A stretch of 64,000 bases of DNA from Polaribacter sp. MED152 (GCF_000152945.2 NC_020830.1:930001-994000); one strand, 5' to 3'. Shown: positions 31,045 through 40,210, counted from the first letter of the stretch. The notes: generated by a model not told the origin, from the sequence alone. A program made the numbers and translations.

Positions 31045-31785
31045 ATGAATTTAAAAGATAAAGTAGCCATTATTACAGGCGCATCAAGTGGAATTGGAGA
31101 AGCAACTGCATTAAAACTAGCCAAAGAAGGCGCAAAAGTTGTTTTAACTGCAAGAAGTGAAGACAAATTAAAAGAGCTAGCTCAGAAAATTGAAAATGAA
31201 AATGGAACAGCTTTGGTAGTAACTGCTGACGTTACTAAAAGTGACGAGTTTAAAAATGTTGTGGAAAAAGCGAAAAGCGAATTTGGAACTGTAAATATTC
31301 TTGTGAACAATGCTGGTTTAATGCCTTTGTCTTACATCGAAAAATTTAAAACAGAAGAATGGAATACTATGGTTGATGTAAATATTAAGGGAGTTCTAAA
31401 TGGTGTGCAAGCTGTTTTACCTACTTTAATTGATAACAAAGGTGGGCATATAATTAACATATCATCTACTGCAGCCTACAAATACTTTCCTGGAGGTGCT
31501 GTGTATTGTGCAACCAAAGCAGCTGTGCAAATGTTTTCTGAAGGATTAAGGAAAGAAATCTCGGCAAAACATGGTATTAATGTAACCTCAATAGAACCTG
31601 GTGCTGTAGATACTGCATTGTTTGAAACCATTACAGACGAAGACATTAAAGAAGAACTTAAAGACATGAAGAAAATGACAACATTGCAAGCAGAAGACAT
31701 TGCAAATGCTATTTTCTATGCTGTAAACCAACCAAGTAGAGCTAATATTAATAACATTCACATTTTACCTAGTGAACAACAATAA
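31045..31785 (+). CDS. Short-chain dehydrogenase/reductase
   Basis: A 246-residue classical SDR using NAD(P). TGASSGIGEATALKLA is the nucleotide loop, NNAG follows, and the catalytic set is ISS (Ser), Y and K in YCATK. The ATG at 31045 gives the standard start MNLKDKVAIITG; the longer in-frame start at 31012 adds a non-conserved stretch. An aldehyde dehydrogenase gene follows after 7 bases. Together with the divergent old yellow enzyme this suggests handling of reactive carbonyls; the substrate is unknown. Confidence 0.92.
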   Translation: MNLKDKVAIITGASSGIGEATALKLAKEGAKVVLTARSEDKLKELAQKIENENGTALVVTADVTKSDEFKNVVEKAKSEFGTVNILVNNAGLMPLSYIEKFKTEEWNTMVDVNIKGVLNGVQAVLPTLIDNKGGHIINISSTAAYKYFPGGAVYCATKAAVQMFSEGLRKEISAKHGINVTSIEPGAVDTALFETITDEDIKEELKDMKKMTTLQAEDIANAIFYAVNQPSRANINNIHILPSEQQ

Positions 31786-31792
31786 AAAAACG

Positions 31793-33178
31793 ATGACTAA
31801 AGAAAAAACAATAACAACAACAAATCCTGCAACAGGAGAACAACTAGAAACCTATAATTATATTACTGATTCTGAAATGAATACCACAATTGAAAATTGC
31901 CATAAAGCATTTTCTGAGTGGAAATTAGAATCTTTAAAAAATAGGGCATCTGTAATAGCTGCAATTGGTAAAAAACTAACAGAACATAAAGATGAATTGG
32001 CTAAATTAATGACGAAAGAAATGGGGAAACCATTATCTCAAAGTAATGATGAAGTAGATTTATGTGCAGGTATTTGCAAGTATACAGCCGAAAACGGACC
32101 TGATTCTTTAAAAGAAGAAGAAAGAGAATTATCTAAAGGTGGTAAAGGTATTGTAACGTATTCTCCAATTGGAATTGTTTACGGAATTCAACCTTGGAAC
32201 TACCCTTCTTATCAAGTAATTAGATATGCAATAGTAAATTTAATGGCAGGTAATGGAGTGTTACTAAAACATGCTTCTAACGTTACAGGTACAGGAGTAT
32301 TACTAGAAAAAATCTTTGTAGAGGCTGGTTTACCGGAAAATTTATTTAAAACATTATTAATTACTCATGATCAATCAGATGAAGTTATTAAACATAAAGC
32401 TGTTAGAGGGGTAACTTTAACTGGTAGTTCTGGTGCAGGTAGAAAAGTTGGGCAAAAAGCAACTGCAGAATTAAAGAAAGTTGTTTTAGAACTTGGTAGT
32501 AATGATGCTTATATAGTTTTAGAAGATGCAGATTTAGAGCTTGCTGTAGAAAAATGTGTTAGAGGTAGAATTTACAATAATGGAGAAACCTGCATTGCTG
32601 CAAAACGTTTTGTTGTTGTAGATGCAGTTTATGACGAATTTAAAGAAGCATTTGTTAAGGCTATGAAAGACGTAAAAGTAGGTAACCCAATGGATGATAC
32701 TTGTGATATGGGACCAATGGCTAGAGAAGATTTAAGAGAAACTTTACACAAACAAGTAGAAGAAAGTGTACAAAAAGGTGCTGAGATTTTATGCGGAGGA
32801 AAAATAAAAGAAGGCAAAGGTTATTACTATCCTGTTACAGTTTTAGGTAATGTAAAGCCAGGTCAGCCTGCATATGATGATGAGCTTTTTGGACCTGTTG
32901 CTTCTTTAATAAAAGCAAAAGATACAGAAGATGCTATGAGAATTGCTAATGATAGTAGATTTGGATTAGGTGGAGGAATCTTTACAAAAGATACTGATAA
33001 AGCAAAAAGATTGGCTCAAGATCATTTTGATACTGGAATGATTTTCATCAATTCATTCGGAATTGCAGACCCTGCAATGCCATTTGGAGGAGTTAAAGAT
33101 TCAGGTTTTGGAAGAGAACATGGAGGATTTGGAATCAAAGAATTTGTAAATGTAAAAGCATTAAACTTTAGTGAATAA
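31793..33178 (+). CDS. NAD(P)-dependent aldehyde (succinate-semialdehyde) dehydrogenase
   Basis: A 461-residue ALDH. PWNYPSYQVIRYAIVNLMAG, LTGSSGAG (cofactor loop), ELGSNDAYIVLEDADLE (general-base Glu), NNGETCIAAKRF (nucleophile Cys) and FGGVKDSGFGREHG are all present. The length and the short N-terminus resemble the Sad/GabD-type succinate-semialdehyde dehydrogenases; the exact aldehyde is not certain. The start ATG at 31793 is 7 bases after the SDR stop, so the two genes form one operon. Confidence 0.88.
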   Translation: MTKEKTITTTNPATGEQLETYNYITDSEMNTTIENCHKAFSEWKLESLKNRASVIAAIGKKLTEHKDELAKLMTKEMGKPLSQSNDEVDLCAGICKYTAENGPDSLKEEERELSKGGKGIVTYSPIGIVYGIQPWNYPSYQVIRYAIVNLMAGNGVLLKHASNVTGTGVLLEKIFVEAGLPENLFKTLLITHDQSDEVIKHKAVRGVTLTGSSGAGRKVGQKATAELKKVVLELGSNDAYIVLEDADLELAVEKCVRGRIYNNGETCIAAKRFVVVDAVYDEFKEAFVKAMKDVKVGNPMDDTCDMGPMAREDLRETLHKQVEESVQKGAEILCGGKIKEGKGYYYPVTVLGNVKPGQPAYDDELFGPVASLIKAKDTEDAMRIANDSRFGLGGGIFTKDTDKAKRLAQDHFDTGMIFINSFGIADPAMPFGGVKDSGFGREHGGFGIKEFVNVKALNFSE

Positions 33179-33190
33179 CATAGGTAAACC

Positions 33191-33231
33191 AAAAAAAAAA
33201 AAAAACGTCTTGAAATTCAAGACGTTTTTTT
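33191..33231. terminator. Bidirectional terminator between convergent operons
   Basis: A run of 15 A (33191-33205), then ACGTCTTGAA/TTCAAGACGT (33205-33214 with 33216-33225) and a T run. It serves the aldehyde dehydrogenase gene on the + strand and the pirin gene on the - strand. Confidence 0.9.
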
Positions 33232-33249
33232 ATTGGATTAAATATCACT

Positions 33250-33957
33250 TTAATTCATAGGAACATCTATAACTAATAATTTACTAGCTTTAGAAGCAGT
33301 TAGTTTTACTTTATCTACACCCTCTATTCCAACAGCATCTCTGCTTGCTAATTTTTCATCTGCTACCTCAACTTCACCATCAATCAAAAAGAAATATGCA
33401 CCGTTTTTTAAACCGTATTCTGTTGTATAATTTTCATCCATATCAATCATGTAAATATATCCTTGCTGATTAATTGGTAAAGAACCTTCTATTTGTTTAT
33501 CTCTAGGTGAAACTAAAACTTGAAAACGGTTATTACGTTCTTGAATATCAAAAAACTTTTGATTGTAATATGGTTCTACTTCCTGCTTTTCTGGAATTAT
33601 CCATAATTGAAGAAAATTAGTTTCTTCGGTTTTACTGTCGTTAAATTCTGAATGTGTTAAACCAGTTCCTGCACTCATTACCTGTACTTCACCTACTTCT
33701 ATAGAACGTTGATTGTTCATACTATCTTTATGAGATAAAGCTCCTGAAATTGGTATAGAAATAATCTCCATATTTTTATGAGGATGTGTACCAAAACCCA
33801 TTTTAGGTTGCACAACATCATCATTTAAAACCCTAAGCATTCCAAAATTCATTCTTTCTGGATTTTGATAACTTGAGAAACTAAATGTATGATGTGATTT
33901 TAACCAACCATGATTGGCAAATCCTCTTGTGTTTGCTTTGTGAACTGTTTTTTTCAT
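33250..33957 (-). CDS. Pirin family protein (YhaK/YhhW-type)
   Basis: A 235-residue bicupin. The metal site of active pirins is visible as GTHPHKNMEII (two His), with LTHSEFN providing another His and Glu, so quercetinase-type dioxygenase or metal-dependent redox sensing is feasible. The second cupin lacks the ligands, as usual. It is the distal gene of the stress cluster on the - strand, 74 bases after the other pirin gene. Confidence 0.9.
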   Translation of the reverse strand: MKKTVHKANTRGFANHGWLKSHHTFSFSSYQNPERMNFGMLRVLNDDVVQPKMGFGTHPHKNMEIISIPISGALSHKDSMNNQRSIEVGEVQVMSAGTGLTHSEFNDSKTEETNFLQLWIIPEKQEVEPYYNQKFFDIQERNNRFQVLVSPRDKQIEGSLPINQQGYIYMIDMDENYTTEYGLKNGAYFFLIDGEVEVADEKLASRDAVGIEGVDKVKLTASKASKLLVIDVPMN

Positions 33958-34031
33958 TTTATTGTAATTTTTGGATTCTAAAAAAATTAGATTTCAAGAA
34001 TACTGTAAACCTCTTTTTCTAAAATTCTATA

Positions 34032-34901
34032 TTAATATAAATAGCCCATTTTACCTTGCTGAAAGTCACGCATTGCCTCTAAAATTTCGGTTTGCGTATT
34101 CATTACGTAAGGGCCATATTGTGTTACTTTTTCTTTTATTGGTTCTCCTGATAGAACTAACAAATTACTCTTGTCATTTGCCTTAATTGAAACCAAATTA
34201 CCATCTGTATTAAAGACTACCATTTGTTCGTTTCCTTTTTTCAAGAGGTCTGAATTATTTATTAAAACCTCACCATCTAAAAGGTAAATTAAAGATTGAT
34301 GATTCTCTGGCAATTCAATTTCAATTTCACCATCTATATCTGCATTTGCTGTAAAAACATTTACTGATGTTTGCGTTTTTATAGAACCATATTTATCTGC
34401 TTGCTTACCAGCAATAATGTTTAATTTTATTTTACCATCCTTAGAAAACACTTTTGGAATTTGATAATCTTCTAGGTGCTGATAATTTGGTGGAATCATT
34501 TTATCTTTTGCTGGTAGGTTTAACCATAACTGAATTCCTTCTAAATCCCCACCCTTTTTTACAAATTCTTTGGTAGGTGCTTCAGCATGAATTATCCCTC
34601 TACCAGCTGTTGTCCATTGTACACCACCTGCTTTTACAACCATTTCATTTCCTAAAGAATCTCTATGCAATTGTTCTCCTTTAAACAATAAAGTTATCGG
34701 CTCAAAACCTCTATGAGGATGAGGACCTAAATCGAATGGATTATTGAATTCCGATATTGCATAAGGTCCATAATGATGCAACAACAAAAAAGGATCAACA
34801 TTTTCTAAACCATTAGTTGGTAAAGGTTGACGTAATTTTATTGGCCCCATATTAACTAAAGGACTCTCTACTTTTAGTTGGATGCTTTTATAATTTTTCA
34901 T
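34032..34901 (-). CDS. Pirin family protein
   Basis: A 289-residue pirin of the longer subfamily (human pirin-like). GPHPHRGFEPIT and GIIHAEAP hold the His/His/His/Glu metal ligands, and the C-terminus carries the family block GPYVMNTQTEI. It overlaps the MarR-type regulator gene by 4 bases (ATGA), so the two are translationally coupled. The two pirins differ enough to be separate subfamilies rather than a fresh duplication. Confidence 0.92.
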   Translation of the reverse strand: MKNYKSIQLKVESPLVNMGPIKLRQPLPTNGLENVDPFLLLHHYGPYAISEFNNPFDLGPHPHRGFEPITLLFKGEQLHRDSLGNEMVVKAGGVQWTTAGRGIIHAEAPTKEFVKKGGDLEGIQLWLNLPAKDKMIPPNYQHLEDYQIPKVFSKDGKIKLNIIAGKQADKYGSIKTQTSVNVFTANADIDGEIEIELPENHQSLIYLLDGEVLINNSDLLKKGNEQMVVFNTDGNLVSIKANDKSNLLVLSGEPIKEKVTQYGPYVMNTQTEILEAMRDFQQGKMGYLY

Positions 34902-35335
34902 CGTATTTTATCTAACAGATTGCTAAGCGTTTCTGCTTCTTCATCTGATAATTTATCTAAAAAGGATAAATTTTTGTTCTCATCTATTGTTGTTAAAAGT
35001 GCTAAACCTTGTTGCGTAATTTTTACATAAACCACTCTTCTATCACTATCACACCTTTCTCTTTCAATCAAATTTTTATCACACAACTTGTCCATTAAAC
35101 GAGTTGCATTAGGTGCTCTTTCTATCATTCTGTCTTTTACAATCTGCACCTTCATTTTTGCCTTTGCTCCTCTTAAAATTCGCAAAATATTATATTGCTG
35201 AGGAGAAATTCCATAAGGTTTAAAAAACTCATTTTCTTGACTATTTAACCAATTAGAGGTATATTTTATGTTGATCAGTGCCTTTAATTTGTTGCTTTTA
35301 AATGCAGATTTTATGTCTTTAGAAATATCTCCCAT
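34898..35335 (-). CDS. MarR family transcriptional regulator
   Basis: A 145-residue winged-helix dimer. The recognition region MIERAPNATRLMDKLCDKN and the wing RCDSDRRVVYVKIT are clear. Two Cys (about 85 and 94) near the DNA-binding part could act as redox or electrophile sensors, as in OhrR/YodB-type proteins. Its position inside a quinone/electrophile gene set makes it the likely local regulator. Its operator may be the CAAGG repeats at 36827 and 37665; this is inference. Confidence 0.9.
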   Translation of the reverse strand: MGDISKDIKSAFKSNKLKALINIKYTSNWLNSQENEFFKPYGISPQQYNILRILRGAKAKMKVQIVKDRMIERAPNATRLMDKLCDKNLIERERCDSDRRVVYVKITQQGLALLTTIDENKNLSFLDKLSDEEAETLSNLLDKIR

Positions 35336-35337
35336 AA

Positions 35338-35586
35338 TTAAGCTCGTAATTTTAGATCTTGCATAATCTTATTGAATTCTTCTGTTGTTGGAGTTAAATA
35401 CACGTTGTCATCAACAAATAATGTTGGATATTTTACTACTCCACCATACAACTCCTTGCTATGTTCTCTTGCCTCTTCATCTTTGGCTACATCTTTATAC
35501 ACATACTTTTCGTCTGTAGAGTTTAAGAAATTTTTAAACGCTACTGTGTAGGAATGTCCCTGTCTACCATACAATACTATCTTCAT
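35338..35586 (-). CDS. Glutaredoxin-like protein lacking the active-site Cys
   Basis: An 82-residue thioredoxin-fold protein: MKIVLYGRQGHSYTVAFKNF has the first strand and helix of a glutaredoxin, and KYPTLFVDD contains the cis-Pro. Where glutaredoxins and the UXX-star (seleno)protein family have Cys or Sec, this protein has His (GHSYT), and it contains no Cys at all. It therefore cannot do ordinary dithiol chemistry. It lies 2 bases before the MarR gene. Confidence 0.7.
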   Translation of the reverse strand: MKIVLYGRQGHSYTVAFKNFLNSTDEKYVYKDVAKDEEAREHSKELYGGVVKYPTLFVDDNVYLTPTTEEFNKIMQDLKLRA

Positions 35587-35644
35587 ATTCTTTTCTTTGG
35601 GTTACGCAAAAGCGGATTTTATTCTGTTCTAATTAAATTAAGCC

Positions 35645-36181
35645 TTAGCTTAACGATTCTTCAAAGTTCTTAACTGCAGTCTGCAATTGTTTTAATAAAT
35701 CTTCGTCAATGATTTTACCTTCTTTAAAGTTATCTCCAAAACTTGGTAAAGAAAAAGACACAATACTTTCTGCCCCTAAATGAGGAAACTTACTCATACC
35801 ATCTTGTAAAACTGATTGACCTCCTCTAGCTCCTGGAGATGTTGCCATCAATAAAAGCGGTTTGTTTCTAAATACTTTTACATTAATTCTAGAGCTCCAG
35901 TCAAAAATATTTTTAAAGGCTGCAGCATAAGAACCATTATGTTCTGCTAACGAAAGAATAAAACCATCATACTTATCTAACAAACTAGAAAACTTTTCTG
36001 CATTGCTAGGAAAACCATTCTCATTTTCTTCATCTTCACTATAGATTGGCATAGTATAGTCTCTTAAATCTGCCACATCAAATTCTGTTTTTGATAAATT
36101 TTCTGCTGCAAAAGTTGCCAATTTTTTATTTATTGAGGTAGAACTTGTACTACCTGCAAATGCTAATATTCTTTTTTTCAT
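35645..36181 (-). CDS. NADPH-dependent FMN reductase
   Basis: A 178-residue flavodoxin-fold reductase. FAGSTSSTSINKKLA is the FMN phosphate loop, LAEHNGSYAAAFKNIFDWSS the flavin-ring loop, and TSPGARGGQ the third conserved segment. It reduces FMN, quinones, chromate or azo compounds in characterised relatives. It follows the azoreductase-like gene with a 10-base gap on the - strand. Confidence 0.9.
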   Translation of the reverse strand: MKKRILAFAGSTSSTSINKKLATFAAENLSKTEFDVADLRDYTMPIYSEDEENENGFPSNAEKFSSLLDKYDGFILSLAEHNGSYAAAFKNIFDWSSRINVKVFRNKPLLLMATSPGARGGQSVLQDGMSKFPHLGAESIVSFSLPSFGDNFKEGKIIDEDLLKQLQTAVKNFEESLS

Positions 36182-36191
36182 AATTATTTTT

Positions 36192-36776
36192 TTAAGCTAA
36201 TGTTGCTATTTGTTTGTTTGCACTTTCTAATTTGGCTTCACTGCTAAACATCAATTGATCTAGTTTTACAAATTCCACATCTGTGATACCTAAAAACCCT
36301 AAAAAATGCTCAATGTATTTTCCTGCAAAATCAATTTCACTTCCCACTTCTGTTCCTCCACTTGAAATTACGATATAAGCTTTTTTGTTTTCTAAAAGTC
36401 CCACAGGTCCTTTATCACCGTATTTAAAGGTTAATCCTGCTCTTGCAATTAAATCGAAATATGCTTTTAAAGATGCAGGTACAGAGAAATTATAAATTGG
36501 TGCGCCTATAACAAGAACGTCTGCCTCTTGTACTTCCTGCACTAACTCATTCGAAATTGCTAAAGCTTTATTTTGATCTTCTGTTCTTTCTCCTTGTGGA
36601 AATAATGCTCCTAAGATAACCTCATCTATAAATGGCAAATCTGAATAAGTAGTATGTCTTGTAACTACAGAAGAACCTTTGTTTCCAGATACTAATTGCT
36701 TAACTACCTTCTCTGCAAACATTGAAGATGTTGATGAAGTTTTGTTGCTACTTGAGTTTATATTTAAAATTTTCAT
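36192..36776 (-). CDS. FMN-dependent NADH:quinone reductase/azoreductase
   Basis: A 194-residue AzoR/AcpD-type flavodoxin-like enzyme. Conserved parts are ILNINSSSNKTSSTS (FMN phosphate), GAPIYNFSVPASLKAYFDLI (isoalloxazine loop) and ISSGGT. ATG 36776 is chosen; an in-frame start at 36830 would read back through the CAAGG repeat element. It catalyses two-electron reduction of quinones, avoiding semiquinone formation. Confidence 0.92.
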   Translation of the reverse strand: MKILNINSSSNKTSSTSSMFAEKVVKQLVSGNKGSSVVTRHTTYSDLPFIDEVILGALFPQGERTEDQNKALAISNELVQEVQEADVLVIGAPIYNFSVPASLKAYFDLIARAGLTFKYGDKGPVGLLENKKAYIVISSGGTEVGSEIDFAGKYIEHFLGFLGITDVEFVKLDQLMFSSEAKLESANKQIATLA

Positions 36777-36826
36777 AATTGTATAATTTAATTTCTTGTC
36801 AAAGATACAATTTATTAATTTATTTT

Positions 36827-36850
36827 CCAAGGAATATATTTACAAGGGAA
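36827..36850 (-). promoter_or_regulatory. Tandem CAAGG repeat, probable operator of azoreductase gene
   Basis: TTCCAAGGAA with CAAGG at 36828-36832 and TACAAGGGAA with CAAGG at 36843-36847, exactly 15 bases apart. The same pair with the same spacing recurs before the DoxX-like gene at 37665. Confidence 0.6.
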
Positions 36851-36854
36851 TTAA

Positions 36855-37256
36855 CTAGTTTATTTGAGTGTCAATATTCGTTGAACCTTTTACCATTTTT
36901 GCTACAGGACATTTACCTGCAATTTCTAATAACCTCGCTCTTTGTTCTTGTGTAACCTCTTTCTCAAAGCTAATTTCTTCCATTAAAGATTTTTTGATTC
37001 CTTCTTTGGTAAGCTCTTCTTTTTGAGAAACTACTACATCTATTTTACCTAAATCCCAGCCTTTTCTTTCTGCATACATTCTTAAAGTGATAGATACACA
37101 GCCACCTATTGCCGTTAATAAATATTCTACAGGGGTTGGTCCTGTATCTCCTCCACCAGCTTTTATTGGTTCGTCAATAACAGCGAAATGATTTCTCATT
37201 TTAGCTTCGGCAAAATATTTCTTTTCTGATAAGGTTACTTTAGATTCTTGTTTCAT
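36855..37256 (-). CDS. OsmC family peroxiredoxin-like protein
   Basis: A 133-residue OsmC/Ohr-type hydroperoxide reductase. The two redox Cys are in AIGGCVSITLRMYAERKG and GKCPVAKM; GGGDTGPTPVEYLLTA is the conserved family block. I take ATG 37256, which overlaps the upstream stop as TAATG; an earlier in-frame start at 37277 is possible. It removes organic hydroperoxides with thiol cofactors and suits this oxidant/electrophile cluster. Confidence 0.92.
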   Translation of the reverse strand: MKQESKVTLSEKKYFAEAKMRNHFAVIDEPIKAGGGDTGPTPVEYLLTAIGGCVSITLRMYAERKGWDLGKIDVVVSQKEELTKEGIKKSLMEEISFEKEVTQEQRARLLEIAGKCPVAKMVKGSTNIDTQIN

Positions 37257-37612
37257 TAGGCCTTGATTTTTTTCCAACTGAAGTAAGAAGTTAATAAAAG
37301 TATAGTGGCTACAAGTGCTCCCATTTGTTCACCATCACCAATCATAAAATGTGCAAAAAATGCAAGTATAAATGCGAAGAAAAAGCCAGAATAAGCCCAT
37401 TCTTTAATAGCTTTAGAATTAATAAACCAAATTGCAATTAAACCTAAAAGCTTAATCACTCCATAAGGATAAATGATGTAAGTAGGATACCCAAAGTTGG
37501 TGAATGCTTCTGCAATTACTTCATGATTAAAAAAGTATTGACTTACTGAGAAAAGCATAAGTAGCGTAAGTAAACCTGTAGCAACGTAATAAATAATTTT
37601 TGTGGTTTTCAT
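37256..37612 (-). CDS. DoxX-like membrane protein
   Basis: A 118-residue protein with four membrane helices (about 8-25, 44-64, 71-90, 95-112), matching the DoxX_2/DoxX-like family. Its stop overlaps the OsmC start, so the pair is translationally coupled. DoxX-like proteins often accompany thiol or quinone stress genes; the exact function is unknown. Confidence 0.82.
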   Translation of the reverse strand: MKTTKIIYYVATGLLTLLMLFSVSQYFFNHEVIAEAFTNFGYPTYIIYPYGVIKLLGLIAIWFINSKAIKEWAYSGFFFAFILAFFAHFMIGDGEQMGALVATILLLTSYFSWKKIKA

Positions 37613-37664
37613 AATGATTGATTTTAAATTTCATTACAAAAGTACAAAAATTAAATTTTATTTA

Positions 37665-37687
37665 CCAAGGAAAATAAATCCAAGGAA
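37665..37687 (-). promoter_or_regulatory. Tandem CAAGG repeat, probable operator of doxX-osmC
   Basis: CCAAGGAA at 37665-37672 and again at 37680-37687 (15-base period), about 50-75 bases upstream of the DoxX-like start. It matches the element at 36827 in sequence, period and orientation to the gene. Confidence 0.62.
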
Positions 37688-37709
37688 ATATTTGGAAGTA
37701 AAATGATAT

Positions 37710-39398
37710 TTAATTCATTTTTATAGAGTCTATTTGTTTTTGCAAACGTTCTATCTCTTCTAATTTCTTTTGCTGTTTTGACAACAATTGAATTGAGTCT
37801 AAAATTTGACGATTTTTTTCTAAAATAGTTTTCTCTTTTTCGAAATATAAATTTTCGTTTTCACTAGTTCTCCAAGCCTCATTCAATTGCATATACAATT
37901 CTTCGTTCCATGTACTTGGTTTCTTTGCATTAATCCAAACAACATCTCTATACTCACTATCTACTAGAGCCAAATCTGGAGTGGCTGCACCATCAAATTG
38001 TTCTGGGTTATCACTACTAATAGTAGATACTGTACCTAAAAAAAACATGCGTTTCTTTCCTGCAATATTTTTAATATAAGGTCTAAATTCTACAGGTGCA
38101 TTAGAATTCCAATCATACTCTTTTTTAGATTCTTTCACTTTTAAAGGCATTGCAGACACACCAGCATAACCTTGCTTTTTAGAGGCATGATCGTAAAAAT
38201 AAAATTGATTTGAACCATCTGCAGGTATAAATACACTGTAACTCAAACTCGTTCTTTCTGCTCCAATTGGTTCTAAACCAAACCAATGATACAAACCACT
38301 ATAAGCACCTACATTTGTGCCTGAAAAATCAAAATCGGTTACATATGGTTGTTGATTTTGATCTTTTGGAGCCACAGGTATTTTTACAGCACTTTTCATG
38401 TTCCAAGGCAAAGGATCTGAAAAACCTGCCAAAAACTTTAAACTTTCTGCTTGTAAACGTGATACCTTTTCTGATAATGTATTTTGCTTCGTTAAAAACT
38501 GGTAGTCTTTCATTTTTTCTGGAGCTATGAAAGTACCTTTACCAATGGTAATTCTCTCTAAATAATCAGTGAAATTATGTTCTCCATTTTCTACAATCAT
38601 TACTCCACCAAAAGTTGGATAAGGAAAGAAAAAACCTTTCCATTTAATTAAACTTACCACTTGCACCCAAGCTCCTTTATCATTTTTCATATAAAAGGTA
38701 TCACTTGGTTCGTAATTAAAAAGCATCCAGGGATTAAATCTTTGCACTACTGCATTGTAGGTATTTCTGCTAAATCTTAATGATTCTCCAATTGAAAAAG
38801 TTACAGGGATTCTATTTTCTGAAGAAAATCTTGGAAAAGGTGTTGTACTTGAAACTGAGAATATTTCTTCTGTATTGTCTTTAATTCCTTGCCAATAATA
38901 CTTTTCTGTTGGTTGAATGGCCATTGTCCATTGATTGGAATCATCCACTCTAACTAAATGAGGTAAAGAAACATCTTTTGTTTCACCTACAGATTCATTG
39001 GCCATCGAAAAAATGTTTCTTAAAGGTTGAATTCTTTCGTTCTGCGTTAATGGTAATTCTACAATTTCTATCCTGTTTAAATCGTTAAAAACATTGTAAG
39101 TTTTGATGTAATTATACATACCTAAAGAAATACCTACATAATACAAAGCCCCAAAAAACACTATCATTAAACCTAAAATACCTAACCTAGAACCTGTACT
39201 TGCTGTCTTTCTGAATTTTCTAATTCCTAAAAAAAGCACTGTACCACAAAGTATTATAATGAATATAAATTTTCTAAAGAATAATAAAGCTGGTTGATAA
39301 TCATCTCTCAAAAAAAACAATAAACCTAAAATAACAACTAGTAAGAGAATTACATTTCTCTTTTGTTTTGAACCTTTGTTCCAATATGATTTTATCAT
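37710..39398 (-). CDS. Membrane-anchored protein with large outer domain, unknown
   Basis: A 562-residue protein with three N-terminal membrane helices (about 16-31, 40-58, 71-92), a large domain of about 400 residues rich in aromatic and beta-type sequence, probably outside the inner membrane, and a Lys/Glu/Leu coiled-coil tail from about 515. I do not recognise a family. It is the last gene of the eight-gene operon on the - strand that begins at 46527, 57 bases after the preceding small membrane gene. Confidence 0.8.
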   Translation of the reverse strand: MIKSYWNKGSKQKRNVILLLVVILGLLFFLRDDYQPALLFFRKFIFIIILCGTVLFLGIRKFRKTASTGSRLGILGLMIVFFGALYYVGISLGMYNYIKTYNVFNDLNRIEIVELPLTQNERIQPLRNIFSMANESVGETKDVSLPHLVRVDDSNQWTMAIQPTEKYYWQGIKDNTEEIFSVSSTTPFPRFSSENRIPVTFSIGESLRFSRNTYNAVVQRFNPWMLFNYEPSDTFYMKNDKGAWVQVVSLIKWKGFFFPYPTFGGVMIVENGEHNFTDYLERITIGKGTFIAPEKMKDYQFLTKQNTLSEKVSRLQAESLKFLAGFSDPLPWNMKSAVKIPVAPKDQNQQPYVTDFDFSGTNVGAYSGLYHWFGLEPIGAERTSLSYSVFIPADGSNQFYFYDHASKKQGYAGVSAMPLKVKESKKEYDWNSNAPVEFRPYIKNIAGKKRMFFLGTVSTISSDNPEQFDGAATPDLALVDSEYRDVVWINAKKPSTWNEELYMQLNEAWRTSENENLYFEKEKTILEKNRQILDSIQLLSKQQKKLEEIERLQKQIDSIKMN

Positions 39399-39455
39399 GT
39401 GTATGTGTATATGTATGAAGTTGAATTGCCGAAATTCTTAGTCTCTCAATCTAAC

Positions 39456-39644
39456 TTATATTTTATCTTTTCTAGTTCTATTTACATAAATAATACTACC
39501 TGCATTTGAGATAAGGATACAAAGTAATATAAAATGAGGGGTAAGATTTTTCCAAGTAAAAAATTCAGTAAAATTTGTAAACGGAATTAAACCTAACAAA
39601 CCAATGATTGAAAATACTACAAGTATGTACCTAACTTTCTGCAT
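39456..39644 (-). CDS. Small two-helix membrane protein
   Basis: A 62-residue protein with two membrane helices (about 5-22 and 32-52) and a basic end. It is packed 4 bases after the preceding gene. Nothing links it to a named family. Confidence 0.7.
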   Translation of the reverse strand: MQKVRYILVVFSIIGLLGLIPFTNFTEFFTWKNLTPHFILLCILISNAGSIIYVNRTRKDKI

Positions 39645-39648
39645 GATC

Positions 39649-40173
39649 TTATTTTAAATATCCTTTATCTTTTAAACGTTCTCTGGCAGATTTACTTTCC
39701 TCTTTTGGCGCTTTAATTTCTTCTTGTGCTTTTTCTATAGCAACTGGTTCTTTAGCTTGAATATCGTCAATAAAATCTTTACCTTTTTCAATAACATCTT
39801 GAAATTTATCTTCTAGAGAATCTGATTGTTCGTCTATAATTGCTGATGACTTAAAAATGAAACCTGCTAAATAAGTACCTACTAATGTGCCAAAAATCAT
39901 AGAAACGAATAATGAAATGGTGGCTAAATCTATTGGTATTAAAATACGTGTAATTAATATAACTATTAGGAATAATGACACAATAAAAACCAATCTTAAC
40001 AAAAACGATTGTTGATACAAAAATCCTTTAGTGTCTGTAGATTTCATTTGCAAATCTTTAGAATTCATCATTTTATTAAAAAATCGATAGACTCCATTTC
40101 CTTGAGATTCTCTCCAATAAACAAGGGTCCCAAATAAAATGGATGCAATAAAAATGATTAGTTCTAGTGTCAT
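39649..40173 (-). CDS. Membrane protein with charged cytoplasmic tail
   Basis: A 174-residue protein: helices at about 2-19, 57-80 and 84-108, then an acidic and basic tail with a short coiled coil (DKFQDVIEKGKDFIDDIQA) recalling YtxH-type tails. It lies between the 411-residue unknown protein and the small two-helix protein. The membrane-protein call is firm; the function is unknown. Confidence 0.72.
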   Translation of the reverse strand: MTLELIIFIASILFGTLVYWRESQGNGVYRFFNKMMNSKDLQMKSTDTKGFLYQQSFLLRLVFIVSLFLIVILITRILIPIDLATISLFVSMIFGTLVGTYLAGFIFKSSAIIDEQSDSLEDKFQDVIEKGKDFIDDIQAKEPVAIEKAQEEIKAPKEESKSARERLKDKGYLK

Positions 40174-40210
40174 AATACTATCTGTTACTTATAAAATTAG
40201 TCTATTTTTT

